Shown here: positions 37,125 to 53,498 of the stretch, in pieces | Layout of the letters: each line of letters starts with the position of its first letter | Position numbering within the stretch: the stretch's first letter is position 1 | From: Theobroma cacao | Lineage: Eukaryota; Streptophyta; Magnoliopsida; Malvales; Malvaceae | Direction: 5' to 3' | DNA: 64,000 nucleotides | Assembly: GCF_000208745.1 (NCBI RefSeq) | Contig: NC_030857.1 | Location: 17,737,072 to 17,801,071 of the forward strand | The notes under the pieces: model-generated | Told to the model about the DNA's origin: nothing | The model's input: only the letters and a program-made list of their open reading frames with translations | The model's database searches: none | Position numbers and translations under genes: made by a program

Positions 37125-38841
37125 ATGGACATGGATTTTTTGATGCCATACTTAGTTCACTTGGTAGTTTTATACGTGTCTGTTGGTGTCATCTACTTGG
37201 TTTACAAGTACAAATCCAGGGCCGCCACCCCCAACTTTCCTCCGGGCAGAAAGGGTCTACCATACCTCGGCGAAACCTTGGATTATGTGCTGGCTTCGAG
37301 AAGGGGAACTCCTGAGAAATTCGTAACTGACAGAACTACCAAATATTCACCAGATGTGTTCCGTACATCTTTGCTAGGAGAGGACATGGCTATCTTTTGC
37401 GGTGCTGCTGGCAACAAATTCCTCTTCTCTGGCCAAAACAAGTATGTCACCTCCTGGTGGCCGCATTCCATCAAGAAAGCTTTGATGGATCCATCCAGTG
37501 TTGATAATTCTTCCAAGGAAGAATCTACTAAACTTCGGGCCTATCTGCCTCCTTTCCTCAAGCCAGAGTCCCTTCAACATTACATACCCGTCATGGATAT
37601 CATGGCAAAGGAGCACCTAGACCAACATTGGTCCCCCTATAACCAGGTCCAAGTCTTCCCACTTTCCAAGAAGTACACCTTCTCACTTGCGTGTCGTCTA
37701 TTCATGAGTGTTCACGATCCGGAAGAGATTGAAAAATTTGCCAAGCCTTTTGCTCTTGCCACTGCTGGTCTCATATCTGTGCCCATTGATCTTCCAGGAA
37801 CAACATTCAATCGCGCCGTGAAAGCAGGCAAACTGATTCGCCAAGAGCTTTTAGCCCTCATTACCAAGAAGAAAATCGAGCTGTCGGAGAAAGGACAAAC
37901 GGTTGCTTCAGACTTAGTGGACAGCATGCTTATGGACGGTATGACTGAGATAGAGATTGGCAACAAGATTGTAGGCTTCTTCATTGCAAGCCACGACACA
38001 ACAAGTACCGCAATTACCTTCATCGTTAGCTATCTTACTGACTATCCTGACATATATAACAGGGTGTTGGAAGGTATTAATTTGGATTTTAGCACCAGGT
38101 GGCTCGACAGGCTCGTCGACTCCTACCAATATATATTTAAAATTTCTATTCGGGGAAGTAATTAATGCTTCTTCTTTTTTCTCAATAATTAATGTTTCAT
38201 CTTGTTGGGTTAATTGCAGAACAAATGGATATTTTAAGGTCCAAAGGGCCTGGAGAACCATTGAGATGGGAAGATATTCAGAAGATGAAGTACACTTGGT
38301 GCGTGGCATGCGAAGCAATGAGGCTGGCACCACCTGCTAATGGAGCTTTTAGAGAAGCCATCACCGATTTTACTTATGCAGGTTATACGATTCCAAAGGG
38401 ATGGAAGGTAATACCTCTATGTTTCCATTACAAAAATCATCATGTCATTCTCATGATTTTGTAATTCTAAAGAATCTATCCTTCTTATCTAGCTATCTAC
38501 TGATTAGTACTTACCCATACCTTTATTTGTTTTCTTAATTGCTCCAGGCCTTCTGGACTGTCCATTCAACAAACAAGAATCCCAACTACTTCCCAGATCC
38601 AGAGAAGTTTGATCCTTCAAGGTTTGAAGGAAATGGTCCTGCACCCTACACATTTGTTCCATTTGGTGGAGGTCCTCGTATGTGCCCTGGGAAGGAGTAT
38701 GCCCGACTGGAAATCCTCACTTTCATACACAACCTGGTCAACAGATTCAAATGGGAGAAACTGAATCCCAATGAGAAGATTTCCTACATTCCTTCACCCA
38801 TTCCAGAGGAGGGTCTACCCATCAAGCTCCAAGCCGCATGA
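37125..38841 (+). CDS. Cytochrome P450, CYP716 family, copy B
   Basis: Exons 37125-38073, 38220-38407 and 38548-38841 match copy A exon for exon (949, 188 and 294 bases) and give 476 residues. Key sites are an N-terminal anchor, ASHDTTS in the I-helix, EAMR in the K-helix and [10 protein letters not shown] with Cys425 at the heme. A second ATG two codons in (MDMDF) is an alternative start. Differences from copy A cluster in the first 350 residues (for example [16 protein letters not shown] versus [16 protein letters not shown]), while the heme-side exon is nearly unchanged. As for copy A, an ER triterpene oxidase role is inferred from the family and the substrate is unknown. Reading through the first intron would add only 29 aberrant codons, so splicing is required. 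Confidence 0.93.
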
Positions 38842-39165
38842 GCATCAAGGCCGACGCATTAAATAGAATAAATTAATCTTTGGTGTCTCCCCCATTTCCA
38901 CAACTATGCATGGTACAATAAGTTTTGAAAATAAGTTGAACTATCATCTTATTTCAGTCGTTCCTGTAATTGATATATTCATTAATCTAATCCTTTTGCC
39001 CCAAGCTTAGATTTGCAAAAGTCTTCCGATGGCCATACATAGCAACATGTTTTCCTCATTGACAAGAAGTTGTTCAAATTTTATTATATAGCAACACCAC
39101 TTCCTTATTTCAGTTTTATGGTCTGCAAAACAGTTAGAGGTTATAATCCTCGAGAATATGATGAG

Positions 39166-39642
39166 CACTACAAAAATTGTGACATTCTGTCATTAAAGGC
39201 GAAAAATCTGTTAAAATTACACTGGTTGATAAGGGTCATTTTGTCGCAAAGGGGGAATTCGTTCGATAATTCTTTGACGGAACATCTTGTTGGGAAAGAG
39301 TGAATCTTTAAATATTTCGACTAGCCAGTAAGCAATTAAATTCGTCAGCACTTATTTGATAGAATTGTTGATGAATTTTCATTGGTATTACCATGATTTC
39401 GTTGGTAAAGAATGACCCATAATTCGTCGGTATTGTTAAAATTTGTTGATAATTCCGTCAATATTTAATGAGACACAATAATTTTTATTTATGAAAATCA
39501 AAATTGATTGCTCCTTACTGTCATTTCAAATGAAAAACACAAGTATAGATAAATATTAGTATAAAAATTGCAAATATTTATAAAAATTACATATAATATA
39601 TTAAAATTAGAAAAAATAAAAAATTGTAATATTTTTTGTAGA
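39166..39642. mobile_element. Possible non-autonomous CACTA transposon
   Basis: CACTACAAAAATTG at 39,166 matches the conserved end of plant CACTA (En/Spm) elements. Repeated ATTCGTCGGT/ATTCGTCAG-like words follow (39,341-39,440), as expected for subterminal repeats. TTTTTTGTAG at about 39,632 is a weak inverse of the end. The 3' border and target-site duplication are not convincing. Confidence 0.4.
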
Positions 39643-39659
39643 ATCACAACACAAAGACA

Positions 39660-41278
39660 AACACGTTTCTAATTCCATCATCCCTCGGTTGCGACTCCTC
39701 AATATTAGAAGGGACTGGCTATTGTGATGAAAACCTAAGTTCGTTTTACGACTTCCTGTACTAGAGGATCTATGTGAGGGTCAAGTCCAAGTTTATAATT
39801 CGGTTATTCATGATGTCCATATTTTCATCCAGTTTGCTGCAGCACTTGGGAAGGGTGACAACATTGCCAATTGGAGTCGGACCACAAGCGGACTCGAACA
39901 TTTAAGTTGCATCAAGTATGATGGACTTGACACCTTGGTGCTAAATGTCATGTGTCGGAACTTAAATCAAACATCATGCAGCCTTGTTCTCTAGTCTAAG
40001 CGTGTTCATTTAGGTCTACATACATAATATAATACCACTATAGTGCATTTTTCATGCCTTATGCATTACATGAGTTTAATTAACCGCCTCACAGGGACAA
40101 ATTGGAGGTATTCCCAATCAAGCTTTGATCTTTAACCTCCAATCATCTTTCAGCTTATCATCGAGTTAATTTAACTCTGTTTCCCTTTTCAAACGCATCA
40201 AAACATCAAATTATTAGTTAAATCCTAACTTTTGAAAAATGTCAGCTTCTCCACAATTAACTAAATCTTATCAATCCAACTATTTAAGTTCAAATCCTTC
40301 AATATTGAGCTAAACACATATCTTAAAAGTTAGATTGCATGAATCTTAGTTCCAAATTCCAACTAAATAGGGGGAGATTCACTAAAGCTAGAGAAATTAG
40401 ATTTCTTAGAATCTAACCGATTCAATTGAAAAATAATAAGTAAATACGTTTAATCTTACCTCTAGAGGTGTTTTCCAAGCTTAGGTTAGCTCCAAATAGC
40501 TCTAAGAATCAGTTTGGGGCCTTAGGGTTTTGAGGTGGTAAAGAGAGAAAGAGTTTGGGGGTTTTTGTTTTAAATGACCGAATGGCTCGGATCCCTTTTT
40601 TATTTTTGCCTTTCTTCAGTGATATATCGATACATTTGGCAATGTATCGATACATTCACCCTTATTTGGATTATATATTGATACATTGGGGTAATGTATC
40701 GATACATTTCAAGTAAAATGCTCACTACCCTAACACGTATCGATACACGAGGGGAATATATTGATACTTTTTCCCTTGAGTGCTTTCTGTTTTGATTGTA
40801 TCAATATATTTGGACAATGAATCGATACATATTCATCTTTGGACAAATCTATCGATACATTCTTAAATGTATCTATAGAAAATCTTCTAAAGGCCTTTAT
40901 TGTTTATCTTACCAAGAATGTATTGATACATTTAAGGATGTATTGATAAAGTTTCCCCTGTAGGCAGTTTTCAACTTTCCAAACTTTCAAAAAAATTCAA
41001 GTCTAACATCTTAATTTCATTTTCTGGTAATATCACACATCAAATCGTTCCTTTAACTTTATCCCACACATATATTCACAATTATCATGTCAAACTTAGA
41101 TCAAAACTTCAAACTCTAGGATTTATCACATATGTTTTCAAAATTTTAACCTAATTGTTTACATATACACTCTCAAACACTTGACATACATAGTATATCA
41201 TCAAAGTTCTCAAGACTTCACATGTTCATAAATCATTTTTAGTTTACTTAATTTACATCGAAAATTGAGAGTGTTACA
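39660..41278 (-). repeat. Possible LTR-derived sequence with a palindrome array
   Basis: GAGAGTGTTACA at 41,267-41,278 is the inverse of TGTAACACTCTC, a common LTR start, so an LTR on the minus strand may begin here. The other end was not found. The array of TGTATCGATACATT motifs described next lies inside. No coding motif was recognised with confidence. Confidence 0.3.
40620..40950. repeat. Array of TGTATCGATACA palindromes
   Basis: About twelve copies, intact or mutated, of an ATGTATCGATACAT palindrome spaced roughly 15-50 bases apart. Two are perfect 16-mers, AATGTATCGATACATT, at 40,641-40,656 and 40,693-40,708. Decayed copies read TATTGATACATT or TGTATCAATATA, mostly by C-to-T or G-to-A changes at the central CG, as expected for methylated repeats. 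Confidence 0.85.
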
Positions 41279-41417
41279 CTCTCTACCTACTTTCTCGTTG
41301 CCTTGTACCTATATTCAAATAAATATTTCAAGGCATGTTTGCTCTTGATTTCTTACTTGAAAATGTATTGTTTGAAAGCTTGTAAGATGTTTTTTAAGGA
41401 TGTATGGCTTTTCAAAC

Positions 41418-41897
41418 AATTTTGAAAATAAAATTTAAGTAAGTTTATAAATCGCAGGCTCACGTTTTTAACTTTAAAGATATGTTTAATAAGTGGTGAA
41501 AGTCCTATATTTATATACTTAACACTTATCCCATTTCTTACTGATATGTGATTCGTGACATTTTTCCTCGTTCAATTGTGCAACGCTCCCGTTGCACTGG
41601 CTCTTTACTCATAGAAGAATGAGAATCTTATATTAGTCCAAGTCTATCTTGATCCTTGTATCTCTCATGGGAATCTACATCAGTAAAGATTCGGGTTTAT
41701 TTTGATACTAAATGCCATGAGTCAAATCTTAAGGCCAACGTCGTTCATTCGTAAACTCTAAAAATAGAATTTAAATAAGCCTATAAATCACGAACTCACA
41801 TTTCTAAAAAACGTGTTTGATAAATAATGAAAGATTTATATTTATATATTCAAGACTCACCCCGTCATTTATTGATGTGGACCCCATCACATATTAA
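41418..41897. repeat. Two-copy direct repeat
   Basis: 41,418-41,565 and 41,758-41,897 share AATTTAARTAAG, TATAAATC, a CACGTTTTTAACT/CACATTTCTAAAA-type block, TTTATATTTATATA and a CC(C/G)TCATTTATTGATGTG-like end. The last motif also resembles the inner blocks of the possible MITE at 35,149-35,541. Confidence 0.45.
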
Positions 41898-41914
41898 ATG
41901 ACGATCATTAAAAT

Positions 41915-42712
41915 ATTTTATATTATAATTATTAATAAAATTTATTTAATTTATAAATAAAAATATTAATTACATTAAATGATTTGATTAAAAAATATTT
42001 TTTAATTTTAATAATATGGAATAATATAAATATTAATCGTTTAAATTAAAATTTTTTAAAGTTAAATATTAATATTTTTGAATTTTTTTAAAATCTTAAA
42101 GTTAAATATTAGTAATATTCATTAAATTTATTATATTTTTTAAAACTTAATATTATATTTATTATATTCAATAAATAGACTGTTTATTTAATTTAGTTTC
42201 CCTAATTCTAATTAGTTTAGGATTTTATTTTTTATTTTATTTAATTTGAGATTGTTTTCCTAATTTTATTAGGATTTTAGTATTACTGTTTATTTAGAAT
42301 TTACCATTATCCTGCATAATCTACTATAAATACGTGATCCTTTAGGTGATCCGAGTTTATTGTTGTATCTTTTATATTTATTTTAAATTTTTTATTCAAG
42401 AGGTTTGTATTGCTCTAATTACTGTCAACCCTGTTCCAACCCTAATTAATGAGCTCTAATCGCCCTAAACTTTATGTACATCAAACTTTCTCCATCTCCG
42501 ATGTTTGTTGGGGCTTCACTTGATGCTAGATTAGCTTCTCCATGGATGGGAGATCGTACTCCTCGCTCAACTGGTATGTTATTCAGTACATAAAGACATT
42601 CTATTCCTTGATGGTATTGATTGTTTCTGCTCTCTTTTATTGCTTTATTTTTGAATGAAGAGGGCAAACAATTTTTTAGCATCATGCTGAAATTAGGTAC
42701 AGCTCGTGGTGC
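41915..42712 (+). pseudogene. Truncated copy of the PRP16 promoter and first exons
   Basis: Matches 45,610-46,356: the AT-rich upstream, TATAAATA at 42,325, the first exon (MFVGASLDARLASPWMGDRT), a donor GTATGTTATT, the intron and the first 12 bases of exon 2 (GTACAGCTCGTG), then homology stops at about 42,712. A 7-base insertion after CCTAAAC shifts the frame of the first exon. It cannot encode the helicase. Confidence 0.8.
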
Positions 42713-43254
42713 TAAATTATAATTTATTTTACTTATTATTTTTTAAAATTTATTCTTACCTCTCAAACTCTCTAATCTTTGTCGTTCTTTCTCCCTCGAT
42801 GCCTCTCACCTCTATCGCCACAATAAAAGCCCTCAAACAATCCTTCTTTTCTCTCTGTTGGCCTTAAGGCCTTACAAACCTTGAAATCAAAAAACAAAAC
42901 CCTAAATTTTACTCTTTAACTAAAGCTTGCAGCTTCGATCAAGCCTCATCTTTATAAACGGGTTCAAACATGGTCATATGAGTTGATATGATCACTAGCA
43001 TAGAAACATATCGTTTAAGAACTTATAGCTTGATTTAGGGATTTGTAGAATTCTTTGGTGGACCTACTTGGTCATAACTTAGTAATCTCACCTTTCATTA
43101 GATGCAAATGTAGTAAGTGTTCTGTTATATATTATGATTGTTAATGAAACTTTTCCAAATCCATACTTTGTTGGATTAGATGGGATGTTGTAGAAAATAT
43201 TCAAAATTTAAGCAAAGAACTGAATTACTTGATGAAAAATAAAAAACCACAGAG

Positions 43255-43452
43255 GAAGCTATTTATAATAGCCAAGTAAACCTAAATCTACTTGGTGTGA
43301 AAGTAAAGTATTTATAATAGCAAACTAGACCTAAACTTACTTGGTGTATAAGTAAAGTAAATAGTAAATTAGAAAGAATTCTAACCTTAGACTTTCTTGG
43401 AATATAAGTAAAGTAACCCTAGACTTCCTTGGAATACATACAAGTAAAGTAA
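43255..43452. repeat. Short tandem repeat, four degenerate units of ~46-52 bp
   Basis: Each unit has CCTAAAYYTACTTGG or CCTAGACTTCCTTGG followed by a GTATAAGTAAAGTA-like end. Confidence 0.65.
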
Positions 43453-45600
43453 AAAAAATAGGGTAATATTTCCCTTGAGATATTTCTAGAATTAATAATT
43501 ACGGTGTATTTGTTTATGTGATATTTGAACTTTCCTTGCACCAAGTATACACTAAGATATAAATTTTAATTTTTCTTATTTGAATTTTATTTGTTATGAA
43601 TTGTAGAAATTTTCGTTATAGTAGAGGTTTGCTTCTCTTTTTAAGTATTATCTTTTACTGATTAGCAATGAATGTTATAGTGTGTTTTTTATTATTTGTG
43701 ATTAAACAAAGCTAATAATTAGTGTAATTTTTTTAGCTTAAGAAAATATATATAAAGTTAGTTTGAGCATGATTATATATGAAATTTAAACTCAGGAAAC
43801 AATGTTAAACAAAGATAAGCGTTTCAAAAATATTTTTAATTTTTTTAGCTATGTTGTTTTAGCTATGTCAACATGCTATGAAATTGGTCTATGTGTATTT
43901 GCAAATCTGTCCATGGTTATGTATATTATCAAATCATTCTTTGTTTAACATGCTCGCAAATCTATCCACATCATCAAATTCATTCATGATCATTCGTGAT
44001 AAAATTGATTGATAAATCATTCCCAATGAAATATTCCTATTTATATTTTTAAATATAGTTTTCTTTTGATTGAATTTTATGATTTTCGCATAATAGTTTA
44101 TGTCCATTACTGTCATTTCCTTGTTATTAATTCACCGCTGACAATTTCATTTATTTAAAACAGTTAAAATAACAAGTATTAATATATTTAACTAATTTTA
44201 AACAGACATTGAAATTGTAAAAAATAAAATAAAAAATCAGCTAGACTCATTGATGCATTTGTATTATTAATCAATTAAGAGATTTGATTTAAAATATTGC
44301 TTTTCGAATTAATTTATTGAGACATTTATATTAGACATTCATTTTTATTGTTTTGTACAAGGTTTAGTTTTGCTTTCCTCCCATTATTTGTTTTCTTTTT
44401 TTTTTGCTAGCCTCTTTGATTGTTTTTTATGCAATTTATTATTATTTTCATGATAATTTCTTCTTCAATAGTGATAAGTTTGTTGCAAACAAAACAGATA
44501 CAATAAAATAAAAATATTGTAAACTAAAACATTAACCAATATATATATAAAAAAAAAGTATTTCTTACTCACTTATTGGACTATGCTTCAAGGCTGGCAA
44601 TTTATCGATAACCTAGAAACTTCTTTGATTGGCTTTAGCTATTGACCTAGGGATATAATAAATTATAGGGAAGTAATAAATTGTTGAGAGAAAGCAAATT
44701 TTGACATTTCTGCACGCTTTGGATCCCAACAAAATGGACAACTTATTTTAACTCATACATAGCAGAGTATCTATTACTTTAGTATTTATGCATTTAATTT
44801 CTTAAATCTGCAAATCAACTGTCTCATATTATACTTCATATTTTGAATTTTTCTCTTTGCCCATTGAGTGAGATGTTGGCAATTTTCTATTAATTTTCTT
44901 TGCTTGCAACTCAAAACCTTTAATTTTACTGTGACTTTCAGTATGGGGATTTTCTAGACATTTATTATTGTACACCTTATGAACTTCAATATTAAAATTT
45001 TATACTCAAACTTTTGTATGTTAGGACCTTAATGCGCTTTGGTTATATGTTAATATCCTTTTTAGAATCACATATTATGATAGTGTTATATACACTTTAT
45101 TACTTTTGCAATTTATTCTATATATTTGGTGTTGATTTTCAGTTGTCTAAAATTAATTGTAATAAACAGGAATGGTAATGAATACCCGCGATTATATAAG
45201 GTTAGAGTATCCTATAATCGAGTTTAAGACAGATTTAAGTAGCAATTTCACTACCCGTGTCACGGTCGGATACCGCCCTTTGGGTACCCATTACTCAAAC
45301 CTGATTATGTTTTTTTTTAATTTAATGTAATTAAAGATAAATTCATTTTGTTAATTCAATTAATTCATGAAATTACTATTATTAATTAACTTGTAAAGTT
45401 TTTTAATATATATACTCTATATATTGTGTTAATTTATGAGGAATATAATTACTATTATATAAATATACTTTTAACATATATACTTTAAACATAAACATAT
45501 TGTTTTCTATTTTATCTTAAAGTTGCAAAAATTATAACTTATAAAATCATTAATTATAAAATATATAACTTTGTTTATATAACCACATAATATATATACC
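43453..45600. other. AT-rich intergenic DNA
   Basis: No gene or bounded element was recognised in about 2.1 kb. Only short chance frames occur. Confidence 0.5.
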
Positions 45601-45609
45601 TAAATTTAT

Positions 45610-46104
45610 TAATTAAAATATTTTATATTATAATTATTAATAAAATTTATTTAATTTATAATAAAAATATAATTATATTANTTTTTAACATTTTAATAGT
45701 ATTGAATAATTTAAATATTAATATTTTAAGTTAAAATTTTTTTAGTTAAATATTAATATTTTTTAATATTTTAAATTTTAATATCTTAAGTTAAATATTA
45801 GTAATATTCATCAAACTTATTATATTTTTTAAACTTATTAGTATATTTATTATATTCAATAAATAGACCCTTTATTTAATTTAGTTTTCCTAATTTTAAT
45901 TGGTTTAGAATTTAATTTGCGATTGTTTTCCTAATTTTATTAGGATTTTAGTATAGGTGTTTATTTAGAATTTACCTTTCTCCTGCCTAACCTACTATAA
46001 ATACGTGATCCTTCAGGTAATCCGGTTTATTATTAATTTTAAATTTTTTATTCAAGCGGTTTGCATTGTTCCAATTACCGTCAACCCCGTTCAAATCCTA
46101 ATCG
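45610..46104 (+). promoter_or_regulatory. Presumed promoter and leader of the PRP16 gene (duplicated sequence)
   Basis: TATAAATA at 45,996-46,003 lies 102 bases before the start codon. The whole block matches 41,915-42,440 upstream of the truncated copy. TTTCCTAATTTTATTAGGATTTTAG and the TATA context followed by a TTTATT run resemble LTR promoters, but paired LTR borders were not found. One base, at 45,681, is an N. Confidence 0.5.
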
Positions 46105-52055
<5,951 letters not shown>

Positions 52056-52275
52056 ATGCAAATTACATGATATCAATAGTTGGAAATTAACAACAATTGT
52101 CGGCTCTTCTACTTATCTAAGACTGAAGAAGTTCGGTTTGTAAATGCAAATTACATGATAGCAATAGTTGGAAATTAACAAAATTGTCGGCTCTTCTACT
52201 TATCTAAGACTGAAGAAGTTCGGTTTGTAAATGCAAATTACGTGATATCAATAGTTGGAAATTAACAAAATTGTC

Positions 52276-53498
52276 CTCAGTTATTTGCCGTTACCCCTAA
52301 AATATAATCTAGTGATTGTTTGCATTTATACACAATGTGAGAAAATAAAATTGTTTGCTTTGTTAAAATTATTGTTGTCTCATCCAATTGCTTATGTCAT
52401 TTTTTTTAGGTATAGGAAACTGAACATTTAATTATGAAGAATATTTGGACTAGATGATCATGTTTATGCATGTATATATAGCTGTCACATCATTATTTGT
52501 CGATTGACCAGGACCATCTTTTTCTATTCATTTAAAGTTCTTGTGCTTGAAACAGTGAAGTAGTCTTTCTCTCCTGGAGCTGTAAGTTGACTTTGGATCC
52601 TCACTTGTTAATAGCTCTTTCTGTTCCATTTATTATTTCTAAATTGCAATATTTAAAAGAAATGATCACTTTAAGAAGCATTGAGACAAGGTATACCTTT
52701 ATTCAGTGTTGGATCTTTGAGGAATTCTTGCTGTTCTTTTATTTGTTAAGTAGGATAGAAAATGTTACATGTCAGCATAGTTTTGAATTTTAAATTAGCA
52801 CTCTAGTTTCCATTTTTTCTATTGGATTTGCTGTTGGGAATTTGTGGACACCCAAACTTGCATTTTCCAGCATTCTTTTATACAGAAAACTTGGTATGTT
52901 CCTGTTTTCTATTAATTTACTTGTTTTTTCTTTTTTTTATTGCCTAACAATAATATGAGCTATGTTTGAGTGACTACTTGGTTTCTTCTGTACTGATATA
53001 GTGATTAGAATAAAGAATGGCAATAAATGCTTCATTCATCTGTAGCTTGCTTTTTCATCATTTCTTATCTGCCTTGTTAAAGAGTTAATTGTTTGCAATG
53101 CATATGGACATGAACCTATATGTAAATGAGTATAATCAGGATGTCTGAGTCAACTCAAGATTTTAGTGCATACCTTGATGTTGTGGGTGCTTTTAGTTGC
53201 ATGTTTCTGTGATATCACATACTGTTTTTTCATTTTTAAGATTTACAGGGAGGACTAAAGTTTTGGGATTGAGGTTTGTGGTTTATGGTGTATGTATATC
53301 CACAAACAAGATTACGGCCAGCCCAGTTTTTAAAATTCAGTTTTTACTTATTTCAATGATAAAATGGATTCTAGCCTTTTGTTTTATGCGTTGATTCTAT
53401 ATTAGTATTTCCTGTTAGCATATATATTAGAATGGTCAGGTTACTATTACCTGGACATTCTCTTAATCTGAATGAAGTGTGATGCTGTGTTGTCACAG
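52276..53498. other. Intergenic DNA between PRP16 and the TTI1 pseudogene
   Basis: AT-rich, with no gene recognised. The missing 5' exon(s) of the TTI1-like gene were looked for here and not found. Confidence 0.5.

Noticed and set aside
37125..38165. A 346-residue truncated P450
   Set aside because: The frame merely runs into intron 1. Splicing at GAAG/GTATTA restores a full CYP716 identical in structure to copy A.
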